This document shows, one piece after another, positions 9,060-17,372 of a stretch of DNA of 64,000 nt (positions are counted from its first letter, which is position 1; every line of letters starts with the position of its first letter). The DNA comes from Bacteroidetes bacterium GWF2_43_63 (lineage in GTDB: Bacteria > Bacteroidota > Bacteroidia > Bacteroidales > DTU049): the NCBI GenBank assembly GCA_001769275.1, contig MEOQ01000026.1:23431-87430 (forward strand), written 5' to 3'. The position numbers and the translations under genes were made by a program. A model generated the notes under the pieces. That model was not told where the DNA came from and searched no databases. It saw nothing but the letters and a program-made list of their open reading frames with translations.

Positions 9060-9105
9060 AAATTTTTATGAACGAATTCAAAATTCATTTTCAAAGGTTG
9101 TGCCA

Positions 9106-9135
9106 TAAAAAAGGGGAGTCGAAAAACAACTCCCC
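9106..9135 (-). terminator. Terminator of the type B T9SS-substrate gene
   Basis: On the minus strand GGGGAGT pairs with ACTCCCC around a loop of about 9 bases and is followed by six T. It lies 26 bases after the stop at 9161. Confidence 0.85.
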
Positions 9136-9160
9136 AAATAGTATTTAGTAAAAGCTCAGG

Positions 9161-11350
9161 TTATTCTAAAATGATTACTCTGCCATTAAAGACATGCCAT
9201 AAACCGTCGCCGTATTTCACTTCGATGCGGTATGAATAAACACCGGGCGCTGATTTTGAACCATTTACCTTCCCGTCCCAGCCATCTTCAATATCCGCAG
9301 ACTTGAAAACAAGCTTGCCCCAGCGATCAAAAATATGCATTGTATATGTGCTTTCATCCAGCCCGATTCCTATGCCAGAGGGCTTAAATACATCATTAAG
9401 ACCATCTTCGTTGTAAGGCGAAAAGGCATTTGGAATATAGAAAGCAATATTCAGTTCAACATGAATAATTGTGTAACTTTTATCACTGCACCCATGATCA
9501 GAATAAACAGTCTGCCAAACAATGTAATCGCCTGCTTTAGAGAAAGAATGAGCAGGATTGGCCTCCGAAGAATAATTGCTGGAGCTTGTGAAATCGCTAA
9601 AGTCCCAGTAATAGGTGGCTGCAAGCGAGCTTAAATCGGTAAAAGTTACAACCGGATTGTCCATCGTAACCCAGGATGTGTCAGCAGTAAAATTTGACAC
9701 GGGCAGCGCATAAACATCAACAATACCCATTTCGGATTTTATGTTCTCACAACCATGAATACTTATTACACCAAGAGTTGCATCGTATTTTCCGGGATTT
9801 GTAAACACCTTGGAAGGCATGGGCTGAGTTGAAGTCGTTCCATCGCTAAAAGACCAGTTATAAAAAGCAGCAGCCGGATTCACATTAGCAGAAAACTGCA
9901 CATTCAAATCCTCACATCCATCAGCTGGTGAGGCATACAATTGAATATTTGGAATTTCATTCACTGTCACAATGGTCTCTGCTGTACCCGTACACCCATG
10001 AACATCGGTACCAGTTACCGAATAGGTTGTTGTTGCAGCAGGAGCAACCATCACCAATCCGACACTATCCGGCAATTGAGCCCAAACGTAGTCTTGAGCG
10101 CCTATGGCTTCGAGCTGAGTTGAATCTCCGCTACATATCTGAGGCGGGTTAGCCACTATCTGTACTATTGGTGTTGGGTTCACCGTTATATAAATTGAAT
10201 CTGTCGAAGTACAGGCTCCCATATATGTTCCTGTAACCGAATAGTAACCGGAGGCAATTGGGAAAATCGTTGTTGAAGGAGATGTTGATCCATCACTCCA
10301 AACATAGAGATCAGCACCTGAAGCTGTAAGTGTAGTTGATTCGCCAAGACACAGGACTGAATCAGAGGTTGAAATTTCAACATCCTGCGTATTTACAAAA
10401 ACTTTTACCGTGTCGCGGCAAATGTACTGTGATCCATCGCAAAATTCATAAGATGCAATAGCAATAAAAGTATCTGGCTGACTAATAAAAACAGTTTCCT
10501 GAGGATTATACCCTACCAGCGTTGAATTATTAAACCACGAAACGGTATAAGCAGGAGCCCCATTAGGCTTGAAACGCCAGGCCTCGTTGGCAGCTGTCCA
10601 ATTCCCTGTGTTACGGCCGGGAGGCCAAAACGCCATTGATGCATTTGCGTTCTGTATTCCAAGAACACAATTGCCATTGTTAAAAGTGTAACATGTCGGT
10701 TTATTCAGGATATAAAACTCAATGACATTTGTTCCTTCATACAGGACTATTTGCATGGTCGTTTGCAACCCCGGACAATCATAATGGCACACATGATCGA
10801 AATTAAGAACAAACGTTCTGCAGGGATAACTTCCTAAAACACCATAACGAAGATTGCCACAACCACCTCCTCCAATATTTGGGTTGAAATTGATGTCATG
10901 CCATGCAAAAATAGCGTTCATCCACAATGCAGAACTGGGGAGACTAGCTGGAACCTGATAACCAGATGGAGAGTTTGCTTCAGTGAGATCAAATGTTATA
11001 ATGCCATTGGTGCCAACTACGCATTGATTGTATGATTGTCCAAAAAAACAAAAAGCAAAAGGAAGGTTAATAATTCCCAGATATTCATCGTCGACATTAC
11101 TTGGAATGGCAATGCCAGCGGTAAACGGAAATGGCGGAGCATAAGGAATACTTGATACAGTGTATGTATTGGTATGACCAACATTCAATACATTGGCCGT
11201 CAATGTAAGGTTTGTAGGACTACAAATGGTTGTATCGCCGGTGGTGAAAGTCGGGGACGGGCCGGCTTCGAGGGAAGGGCAACCCGGAGCCTGTGCCAGA
11301 GCGGCAAATGGTAAAAGCAACAGGGCAAGAAGGAGTGTTTTGTGTTTCAT
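9161..11350 (-). CDS. Large secreted PKD-domain protein with T9SS type B (CHU_C) sorting domain
   Basis: This 729-residue protein starts with a signal peptide (cleavage near LAQA, residue 20). The N-terminal half is a beta-rich region with a nidogen-like FFGQSYNQCVVGTNGIITF segment and many Cys. Ig-like repeats follow, then two PKD domains (about 470-635; YNWSFSDGTTST and YYWDFSDFTSSS). The C-terminal 90 residues are the gliding-motility-associated/CHU_C sorting domain (IPNAFSPYNEDGLNDVF, then IFDRWGKLVF and DGWDGKVNG). It should be exported by Sec, then by the type IX system encoded at 50-57 kb, and fixed at or released from the surface, probably as an adhesin. It is monocistronic with its own promoter and terminator. 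Confidence 0.9.
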   Translation of the reverse strand: MKHKTLLLALLLLPFAALAQAPGCPSLEAGPSPTFTTGDTTICSPTNLTLTANVLNVGHTNTYTVSSIPYAPPFPFTAGIAIPSNVDDEYLGIINLPFAFCFFGQSYNQCVVGTNGIITFDLTEANSPSGYQVPASLPSSALWMNAIFAWHDINFNPNIGGGGCGNLRYGVLGSYPCRTFVLNFDHVCHYDCPGLQTTMQIVLYEGTNVIEFYILNKPTCYTFNNGNCVLGIQNANASMAFWPPGRNTGNWTAANEAWRFKPNGAPAYTVSWFNNSTLVGYNPQETVFISQPDTFIAIASYEFCDGSQYICRDTVKVFVNTQDVEISTSDSVLCLGESTTLTASGADLYVWSDGSTSPSTTIFPIASGYYSVTGTYMGACTSTDSIYITVNPTPIVQIVANPPQICSGDSTQLEAIGAQDYVWAQLPDSVGLVMVAPAATTTYSVTGTDVHGCTGTAETIVTVNEIPNIQLYASPADGCEDLNVQFSANVNPAAAFYNWSFSDGTTSTQPMPSKVFTNPGKYDATLGVISIHGCENIKSEMGIVDVYALPVSNFTADTSWVTMDNPVVTFTDLSSLAATYYWDFSDFTSSSNYSSEANPAHSFSKAGDYIVWQTVYSDHGCSDKSYTIIHVELNIAFYIPNAFSPYNEDGLNDVFKPSGIGIGLDESTYTMHIFDRWGKLVFKSADIEDGWDGKVNGSKSAPGVYSYRIEVKYGDGLWHVFNGRVIILE

Positions 11351-11366
11351 GATATTTGAAAGTCTG

Positions 11367-11374
11367 CAAATATA
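11367..11374 (-). promoter_or_regulatory. -7 box (TATATTTG) for the type B T9SS-substrate gene
   Basis: The minus strand reads TATATTTG 16 bases before the ATG at 11350. No clear -33 element was seen at the usual spacing. Confidence 0.5.
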
Positions 11375-11424
11375 GAAAAATCTTACTATCTTTAGACAGT
11401 AAAATCAGCATAAGGTATATACGT

Positions 11425-11889
11425 ATGAGACAAAAAATTGTTGCACAAAAAAGCGAATTATTACAGATAATTTCGGGGTCAAAAACATGCTTCGTTGCTA
11501 TGGTAGATTCAGAGGGGAAACCGTACAATTTGCCGTTCAATTTCGGATTTGACGAAGATTACATTTATCTGCACAGCGGCACTGAAGGAAAGAAAATGAC
11601 GATTCTTCGCTCCAATCCAAATGTTTGTATTGCTTTTTCAAACAGCGAAGAGATAGCTTATCAAAGTGCCGATGTGGCCTGCAGCCATTTTATGAAATAC
11701 AAAAGTGTACTGGTCTGGGGGCCGGTCGAGTTTATTGATGACCCTGCAGAAAAAATCGCAGTCATGAATAAATTTATGAAACACTACACCGGCCGCGAGG
11801 ATTTCAAATACAATATGCCCGCAATCAACAATGTACAAGTGTATCGTGTTTCAACCAAAAATATCAGCGGGAAAACGTACGGATTTTAA
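11425..11889 (+). CDS. Pyridoxamine 5'-phosphate oxidase-fold (FMN-binding) protein
   Basis: From the ATG at 11425 the product is 154 residues. An in-frame ATG at 11356 would overlap the divergent promoter region, whereas 11425 has AAGG 9 bases upstream and begins where family similarity begins. The split-barrel pattern is visible: TCFVAMVDSEGKPYNLPFNFGF, then YIYLHSGTEGKKMTILRSNPNVC and VLVWGPVEFIDD. This matches the NimA/PNPOx-like superfamily of small flavin- or heme-binding proteins. These are often reductases or stress proteins; the substrate cannot be read here. It is not a true PdxH, being too short and lacking the C-terminal dimerisation segment. Confidence 0.82.
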   Translation: MRQKIVAQKSELLQIISGSKTCFVAMVDSEGKPYNLPFNFGFDEDYIYLHSGTEGKKMTILRSNPNVCIAFSNSEEIAYQSADVACSHFMKYKSVLVWGPVEFIDDPAEKIAVMNKFMKHYTGREDFKYNMPAINNVQVYRVSTKNISGKTYGF

Positions 11890-11920
11890 AAATCGTTTTT
11901 ATAAAACCAGAGATTGCAAA

Positions 11921-12493
11921 TTACTTTTTTTGATGCAGAAAAAACCTGTGCATCAAATAGTAAAACAATGCCCCGAATGATATTCCGACCAGCGCTCCAA
12001 CAGCCACGTCGGCGGGATAATGAGCGCCGAGATAAATTCTGCTGTAAGCAACCATTCCTGCGAAACCAACAAACAGAATCCAGAACCAATAGCGGTAATT
12101 ATGGCGAAGGATAAGCCATGTAAACGTTGCCAGGCCAAAACTGTTGGCTGCATGCGAAGAAATAAAACCATACTTTCCGCCACAGTAGCCATTTACAAGA
12201 TGCACTGTTTCTTGCAGATCAAGATTATGACAGGGGCGATACCGAAGAAAAACATTTTTAAACAAATGAACGGAGGCCTGATCAGTAGCGGCTACAAGCA
12301 GCGGAACAAAGATGAGTAAAAGCCACCATTTGTTTTTCAGCACGCGGATACTGAGCACCAGCAGCAGAATATAAAACGGAATCCAGGTGTATTTATAACT
12401 TACCCAATAATAGAAAAAATCGGCCGCATCGGAGTGAGCTCCATTGATAAGGAGAAACAACTTCCGGTCGATATTTTCAAGAAATTCAATCAT
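11921..12493 (-). CDS. PAP2-family membrane phosphatase (undecaprenyl-diphosphatase-like)
   Basis: This 190-residue protein has several membrane segments and the three PAP2 signatures in order: KNVFLRYRPCHN (K..RP), SSHAANSFG (the SGH-like motif) and SRIYLGAHYPADV (SR...H...D). Such enzymes remove a phosphate from lipid pyrophosphates such as undecaprenyl diphosphate, or from phosphatidic acid, at the outer face of the inner membrane. It is the last gene of the hpt-adk-obg operon, 5 bases after obg. Function in carrier-lipid recycling is an inference from the family. Confidence 0.88.
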   Translation of the reverse strand: MIEFLENIDRKLFLLINGAHSDAADFFYYWVSYKYTWIPFYILLLVLSIRVLKNKWWLLLIFVPLLVAATDQASVHLFKNVFLRYRPCHNLDLQETVHLVNGYCGGKYGFISSHAANSFGLATFTWLILRHNYRYWFWILFVGFAGMVAYSRIYLGAHYPADVAVGALVGISFGALFYYLMHRFFLHQKK

Positions 12494-12498
12494 CCGAT

Positions 12499-13497
12499 TT
12501 ATTCTTCAGATTTATTCATCAGATTCCAAATGGCATCCTTCAGCTCAGGAATACCTATACCTGTTGCAGATGAAAAGAAAACAGGGTGATGATTTTTCAA
12601 TTTCGTGGCAATTTTTTTCTTCTGAGCATCATCAATCAAATCGCATTTCGAAACGGAGACAATTTTGTCTTTCTGCATCAGTTGCGGATTGTAGAGTTTC
12701 AGTTCGTTGAGTAGAATTTTGTATTCCTTCAGCGCATCCTCGGAATCGGCCGGTATAAGAAATAATAAAATACTATTGCGTTCGATGTGGCGCAGGAAGC
12801 GGAGCCCAAGTCCCCTGCCCTCATGAGCCCCTTCAATAATTCCGGGAATATCGGCCATAACGAAAGAACGGTCGTCGCGATAAGGAACAACCCCCAAATT
12901 GGGAACCAGTGTGGTAAATGGATAATCTGCAATTTCAGGTTTGGCTGCAGAGACTACCGAAAGCAAGGTTGATTTCCCGGCATTGGGAAAACCAACCAGA
13001 CCGACATCGGCCAGCAGCTTTAGTTCGAAGACGGTCCAACTTTCAAGAAAAGGTTCGCCCGGCTGAGAAAACCGCGGAGCCTGCATAGTTGCGGTTTTGA
13101 AAAAATCATTTCCTTTACCTCCGCGACCACCCTGGAGCAAAATAACTTCTTCGCCATGTTTGGTAATTTCGAAGAGTACTTCTTCGGTTTCGGAATCACG
13201 TGCAACAGTGCCAAGCGGAACGTCGATGTACACGTCTTTCCCATCGCGGCCTGTCTTGCGGTTTTCGCTTCCATTCTGGCCGTCTTCGGAATGAACATGT
13301 TTGGTATATTTCAAATGGAGCAATGTCCATAACTGCGAATTACCGCGAATAATAATATGACCGCCTCTGCCGCCGTTGCCACCGTCTGGTCCGCCCAAAG
13401 GTGTTACTTTAGAACGATAAAAATGCGCGGAACCAGCTCCACCCTTACCGCTTCGGCAGTAGATTTTCACATAATCGATAAAATTGCTTTCTGCCAT
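12499..13497 (-). CDS. obg: GTPase Obg/CgtA, ribosome assembly
   Basis: The 332-residue protein has the glycine-rich Obg fold (about residues 1-160) with many GG pairs, then a G domain with G1 GFPNAGKST, switch [15 protein letters not shown] and G3 [16 protein letters not shown], followed by G4 SKCD and G5 FFSSATG. Obg binds the 50S subunit and links ribosome maturation to GTP/ppGpp levels. The C-terminal OCT domain found in some lineages is absent, as is usual in Bacteroidota. It lies 11 bases after adk and 5 before the PAP2 gene in a tight operon of nucleotide metabolism genes. Confidence 0.95.
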   Translation of the reverse strand: MAESNFIDYVKIYCRSGKGGAGSAHFYRSKVTPLGGPDGGNGGRGGHIIIRGNSQLWTLLHLKYTKHVHSEDGQNGSENRKTGRDGKDVYIDVPLGTVARDSETEEVLFEITKHGEEVILLQGGRGGKGNDFFKTATMQAPRFSQPGEPFLESWTVFELKLLADVGLVGFPNAGKSTLLSVVSAAKPEIADYPFTTLVPNLGVVPYRDDRSFVMADIPGIIEGAHEGRGLGLRFLRHIERNSILLFLIPADSEDALKEYKILLNELKLYNPQLMQKDKIVSVSKCDLIDDAQKKKIATKLKNHHPVFFSSATGIGIPELKDAIWNLMNKSEE

Positions 13498-13508
13498 GGT
13501 TTTTTTGT

Positions 13509-14081
13509 TTACATGTGGTTTCGGATGGTTTTGTCGATAGCTGCAGCAACCGAATCGATATGCTGATTACCGTCAACCGACACCAAACGTTTTGTTTTGC
13601 GATAGTATTCAATAACCGGCTGAGTCTGACTAAAATAAATCATCATGCGGTTATTCATAATTGATTCATTGTCATCGCTGCGTCCCGACGTTTTTCCACG
13701 TTCGAGCACACGATTCATTAATTCTTCTTCCGGAACAACGATTGAGACCACCAGCCCAATTTTCATTTTTCTCTTATCAAAAATACGGTCTAGCATCTGT
13801 GCCTGATACAGCGTTCGCGGAAAGCCGTCGAAAATAATTCCTATCGCGTTGCTGTGTTTAAGCGCATAGCGATATAATTCTTTGAGTATAATCTGATCGG
13901 GCACCAGCATGCCGCGACTGATAAATTTGTTGTAGAGTTCACCCATGGCAGATCCAGAGCTGATTTCGCGACGAATCAAGTCGCCGGTTGAAATATGCAA
14001 AAAACCGTGATTCTGCACAATTCTGGCAGCCTGAGTACCTTTTCCGCAGCCCGGAGGGCCAAAAATCACCATGTTGAACAT
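13509..14081 (-). CDS. adk: Adenylate kinase (single-domain, canonical)
   Basis: This cytosolic enzyme interconverts ATP + AMP and 2 ADP. The 190-residue length is that of the short-lid form. All key motifs are present: P-loop [18 protein letters not shown] (AMP-binding Arg), [11 protein letters not shown] (catalytic Arg), and the short lid [11 protein letters not shown] followed by the Arg-containing helix. It begins 3 bases after a separate gene that encodes two further adenylate kinase domains, so three such domains are encoded side by side. It is the most canonical of the three and is most likely the housekeeping enzyme. Confidence 0.93.
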   Translation of the reverse strand: MFNMVIFGPPGCGKGTQAARIVQNHGFLHISTGDLIRREISSGSAMGELYNKFISRGMLVPDQIILKELYRYALKHSNAIGIIFDGFPRTLYQAQMLDRIFDKRKMKIGLVVSIVVPEEELMNRVLERGKTSGRSDDNESIMNNRMMIYFSQTQPVIEYYRKTKRLVSVDGNQHIDSVAAAIDKTIRNHM

Positions 14082-14084
14082 AAG

Positions 14085-15257
14085 CTACCTCAGATTTTTA
14101 AAGGCGCGTTCAATTTCCGATTTCAGTCGCTGGTGCACCTCTTCTGCGTCGCCAGTGGCATCAATCTGCTTCAGAAGGTTTTTTCCTGAATAATAATCAT
14201 ATAAAGCGGCAGTGCGCTGTTCGTACACTTCAAGTCGATGAATTATTATGTCGAGGCTTCGGTCATATGAGCGGGCATTTTCCGTCTCCGCGCGCTTTGA
14301 AAGTCGTTTGATATTCTGCAGCGTAGGCGATTGAAATGAGTACACTTGTGTTACCTTTCCACCCATTTTTCGAAGTACACCGTCGAGAATATAGGCCTGA
14401 GCAATGGTAAGTGGAAATCCCTTGAAAATATATCCCTTTGCGTCAGGGTGCTTATTTATTTGCTCTTCAATCAGTTTGATAGCGATTTCATCAGGAACAA
14501 TTTCACCACTGTCAACATATTCCTTTGCCATTCGGCCCAGTTCAGTGTTCATTTCAATTTCGTGGCGAAGCATGGAACCGGTAGAAACATACACCAGATT
14601 AAGCTCTTGTGCAATCCGTTTCGCCTGCGTCCCTTTTCCGGATCCAGGAGGGCCAAACACAATGAAATTGAACCAAATGCTATCGAGCGCTTTCTGAATA
14701 ATTGTGTCAATTCGTTCAAAAACCAAATCCAATTCACCATTGCCATCCACCGAATGGAACTTCTGCATACTCATGTAGAATTCAGCAACAGGTCTGGTTT
14801 TATCCTCGTATTCTTTGAGCCGGTAATTAATTACATCCATGCTTTTGTCATCGGAGCGGTTTTCCCGCGAGGCACGATCTGAAAGTCGCTCCACGAGAAC
14901 ATTTCGCGGAACTTCTAGACAAATCATAGAAGTCAAAGATGAATTCATTCGCAGCATAAGACCTTCGAGAATATAGGCCTGAACAACAGTACGCGGAAAT
15001 CCATCGAACAAATACCCGTTGGATTCAGGATTCATTTTGATTTTATTTTCGATGATCTGGACAATGATGTCATCGTCAACCAGACCGCCCTTTTCAATCA
15101 CTTCCTTTGCCTGACGACCGAGCGCTGAATCGTTGGCAATTTCTTCGCGAAGCATATCTCCGGTAGAGATATACGTCAGCTTGTATTTTTCAAGCAGCTT
15201 TTTCGATTGGGTTCCTTTACCGCAGCCGGGGGGGCCGAACAAAGCAATATTGATCAT
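14085..15257 (-). CDS. Tandem (two-domain) adenylate kinase with a divergent second domain
   Basis: The 390-residue protein holds two adenylate kinase domains. Domain 1 (about 1-190) is canonical: P-loop 8-16, STGDMLR 31-37, GFPRT 86-90, and lid RENRSDD 131-137. Domain 2 (about 195-390) keeps a perfect P-loop (GPPGSGKGT, 202-210) and the AMP-site Arg (STGSMLR, 225-231). It has lost others: GFPRT is GFPLT (Leu283 for the catalytic Arg), STGD is STGS, and the RSDD lid motif is RSYD. It therefore probably binds nucleotide but may be catalytically weak or regulatory. The gene starts 3 bases after hpt and ends 3 bases before the single-domain adk. Adk fused to another domain is known in Bacteroidota (Hpt-Adk in flavobacteria), but I do not recall this double form being characterised. 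Confidence 0.93.
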   Translation of the reverse strand: MINIALFGPPGCGKGTQSKKLLEKYKLTYISTGDMLREEIANDSALGRQAKEVIEKGGLVDDDIIVQIIENKIKMNPESNGYLFDGFPRTVVQAYILEGLMLRMNSSLTSMICLEVPRNVLVERLSDRASRENRSDDKSMDVINYRLKEYEDKTRPVAEFYMSMQKFHSVDGNGELDLVFERIDTIIQKALDSIWFNFIVFGPPGSGKGTQAKRIAQELNLVYVSTGSMLRHEIEMNTELGRMAKEYVDSGEIVPDEIAIKLIEEQINKHPDAKGYIFKGFPLTIAQAYILDGVLRKMGGKVTQVYSFQSPTLQNIKRLSKRAETENARSYDRSLDIIIHRLEVYEQRTAALYDYYSGKNLLKQIDATGDAEEVHQRLKSEIERAFKNLR

Positions 15258-15260
15258 AAC

Positions 15261-15797
15261 TTATTCTGCAATTTTGTAAATGTCGCGCAGATTGCGGCCT
15301 TTACCATCATAGTCGAGACCAAAACCGATAATAAAATCGTTGGGGATCTCAATGCCGACATAGTGAATATAATAGTTGTGTTTGAAAGCCTTTGGCTTGT
15401 AGAGCAATGTTGCAATGAATACATCCTTTGCACCTGCCGCTTTGAGTTTGTCTTTGGCCATCAGCATGGTGAGTCCGGTATCGATAATATCCTCAATAAT
15501 AACAATGGTGCGGTCTTCCACATCTTCGTTGAGGCTCATGAGTTCACGTACCGAATTTGAACTCGAGGTGCCTTCATAGCTGGCAAGTCGAACGAACGTA
15601 ACGTCACAATCACCATTGAAGCGAGTGATCAATTCAGAAGCAAAAACAAATGCGCCATTCAGAACAACAATGAACAAAGGATTTTTCCCTTTCAGGTCCT
15701 CATTCATTTTTGCAGCCAGTTTTTCGATGGAAGAAATGATCTCTTCATTTTTCAAATACAGATTGAACTGGCGATTGTGTACGGTAACAGAATTCAT
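15261..15797 (-). CDS. hpt: Hypoxanthine phosphoribosyltransferase
   Basis: This cytosolic purine-salvage enzyme makes IMP (and GMP) from hypoxanthine/guanine and PRPP. The 178-residue length is typical. The PRPP-binding loop is VIIEDIIDTGLTM, preceded by the flexible loop region SYEGTSSSNSV and the FIVVLNGAFVFASEL segment. It is the first gene of the operon with the two adenylate kinase genes, obg and the PAP2 gene, and has a -7 box 18 bases upstream. The pairing of IMP/AMP salvage with AMP phosphorylation makes functional sense. Confidence 0.94.
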   Translation of the reverse strand: MNSVTVHNRQFNLYLKNEEIISSIEKLAAKMNEDLKGKNPLFIVVLNGAFVFASELITRFNGDCDVTFVRLASYEGTSSSNSVRELMSLNEDVEDRTIVIIEDIIDTGLTMLMAKDKLKAAGAKDVFIATLLYKPKAFKHNYYIHYVGIEIPNDFIIGFGLDYDGKGRNLRDIYKIAE

Positions 15798-15814
15798 GAT
15801 CTTGAATTAAGGTG

Positions 15815-15822
15815 CAAATTTA
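15815..15822 (-). promoter_or_regulatory. -7 box (TAAATTTG) for the hpt-adk-obg operon
   Basis: The minus strand reads TAAATTTG 17 bases before the hpt ATG at 15797. Five genes down to 11921 are spaced by 3-11 bases and probably depend on it. Confidence 0.5.
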
Positions 15823-15941
15823 GTGAATTTGTCCGGATTAAGAAGGCTTTTTCCTGTCGAACTAAAAACCCTCTACAGCGACAAAATAATTGCTCCGATT
15901 ATGAGTAAACAAATAGAGTACTATCATTGCAAAATTATTCT

Positions 15942-15949
15942 TATGTTTG
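15942..15949 (+). promoter_or_regulatory. -7 box (TATGTTTG) for purE
   Basis: TATGTTTG lies 19 bases before the chosen purE ATG at 15969. It falls inside the upstream in-frame extension from 15927, which argues against that longer start. Confidence 0.5.
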
Positions 15950-15968
15950 TAGGTTAAAACGAAATAGA

Positions 15969-16475
15969 ATGGAAGCAAAAGTCAGCATTATAATGGGAAG
16001 TATGTCGGATTGGCCGGTTATGGAAAAAGCCGCGCAGTTTTTCGAAGAAAATATGATCCCATTTGAGATACATGCATTATCGGCCCACCGCACTCCAGAG
16101 CAAGTTGAAGCATTTGCAAAAGGAGCTGCCGGCAAGGGAATTAAAGTAATTATTGCAGCAGCAGGAATGGCCGCACATTTACCCGGAGTAATAGCGTCCA
16201 TGACTTCAGCCCCGGTTATTGGCGTTCCCATTAAAAGTTCATTTGATGGACTTGATGCCCTTTTGGCAATTGTACAGATGCCTCCGGGAATTCCAGTTGC
16301 CACTGTTGGGGTCAATGGAGCTCTCAATGCAGCCATTCTGGCTGGTCAGATTCTTTCAGTCGCCGATGCTGAACTTGCCACAAGAATGATCACATACAAA
16401 GACAACCTTAAATCGAAAGTAATTCAGGCTAATGAAGAGCTTAAGCAAATAAACTTTAAGTTCAAGACAAATTAA
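15969..16475 (+). CDS. purE: N5-carboxyaminoimidazole ribonucleotide mutase (class I PurE)
   Basis: It moves the carboxyl group of N5-CAIR to give CAIR in de novo purine synthesis. From 15969 the product is 168 residues, the usual size. The signature IIMGSMSDWPVM is followed by SAHRTPEQV, AAAGMAAHLPGVIASMTSAPVIGVPI and a QMPPGIPVATVGVNGALNAAILA segment. The upstream in-frame ATG at 15927 would add 14 residues unlike the family and would begin upstream of the -7 box at 15942-15949. purE is divergent from the purine salvage operon; purK is not in the window. Confidence 0.95.
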   Translation: MEAKVSIIMGSMSDWPVMEKAAQFFEENMIPFEIHALSAHRTPEQVEAFAKGAAGKGIKVIIAAAGMAAHLPGVIASMTSAPVIGVPIKSSFDGLDALLAIVQMPPGIPVATVGVNGALNAAILAGQILSVADAELATRMITYKDNLKSKVIQANEELKQINFKFKTN

Positions 16476-16545
16476 TCAGGCCAATATCCTGAATTTCTTT
16501 CGGATCGATAGTATCAATGCGTATTACAAATTTCATCTCAGCAAT

Positions 16546-17370
16546 ATGAAAAAGGCACTTTTAATATCTGTTTTCACTTTGTTTGCAGTTGCAGCAAATG
16601 CTCAGTACAACACATTCAACGCATCGCTTGCAGGCATGGGAGGAAGCGGAGTTGCGATTGATGAATTTCAGGCCGGCATGAACAATCAGGCTGCCTGGGG
16701 AGGTCTTGACAAAATTCATGTTGGACTCGGCTACAACTCAAGATTCATGCTTAAAGAGCTTTCGGATCGATATCTTTCTTTTGCAATGCCACTTGGAAAA
16801 GACAAGGGTGTGTTGGGATTAAACCTGAGTCAATTTGGCTATTCTCAGTTTAATATTACAAAAGCAGGACTCGGATTTGCAAGAAAGTTTGGACCCGATT
16901 TTTCTGTCGGATTGCAATTCGACGCCATTCATGCAGGAACAGCTGACGAAATGTATGGCAACACGACCGTATTTACATTTGAGGGAGGATTTCAATACCG
17001 GCTGAATGATAAAATTTCGCTGGGGACCGCTATCTTCAACCCCGTTCAGGTTGAATTAAATGAGAACACCGGCGAACAGCTGCCGGCCTCCATAAGTCTG
17101 GGGATGACATTCAGACCCGACAAAGTACTTATGCTTTCAGCCGATGTGGTGAAAGAGCAATATGAGCCAGCTTCGCTGCGTGCAGGATTCCTTTATTCTA
17201 TAGGTGAGACTTTCTGCCTTCGCGCGGGGTTTTCAACCGGACCTTTCACGGTTTCAGGCGGAGCCGGACTGAAATTCAATAACCTAATGATTGACATTTC
17301 AACCTCATACCATCAGGTTTTGGGTATATCGCCGGCAATTACACTCTCATACTCATTTGAGACAAAATAA
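16546..17370 (+). CDS. PorV/PorQ-like outer membrane barrel protein, paired with the HhH-barrel gene
   Basis: This 274-residue protein has a signal peptide (cleavage near ANAQ, residue 19) and then a strand-rich sequence with NTFNASLAGMGGSGVA near the mature start. That resembles small Bacteroidota barrels of the PorV/PorQ/UPF0164 type. It ends in aromatic-rich strands (PAITLSYSFETK), consistent with a C-terminal barrel strand. The next gene begins 2 bases later, so the two are co-transcribed and probably co-translated. No specific function is visible; pairing with an HhH-barrel protein suggests a shared outer membrane role. Confidence 0.7.
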   Translation: MKKALLISVFTLFAVAANAQYNTFNASLAGMGGSGVAIDEFQAGMNNQAAWGGLDKIHVGLGYNSRFMLKELSDRYLSFAMPLGKDKGVLGLNLSQFGYSQFNITKAGLGFARKFGPDFSVGLQFDAIHAGTADEMYGNTTVFTFEGGFQYRLNDKISLGTAIFNPVQVELNENTGEQLPASISLGMTFRPDKVLMLSADVVKEQYEPASLRAGFLYSIGETFCLRAGFSTGPFTVSGGAGLKFNNLMIDISTSYHQVLGISPAITLSYSFETK

Positions 17371-17372
17371 TT

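Noticed and set aside
14346..14882. Long antisense frame of 178 codons inside the double adenylate kinase gene
   Set aside because: The opposite strand encodes two well-conserved kinase domains; the antisense product shows no family features.
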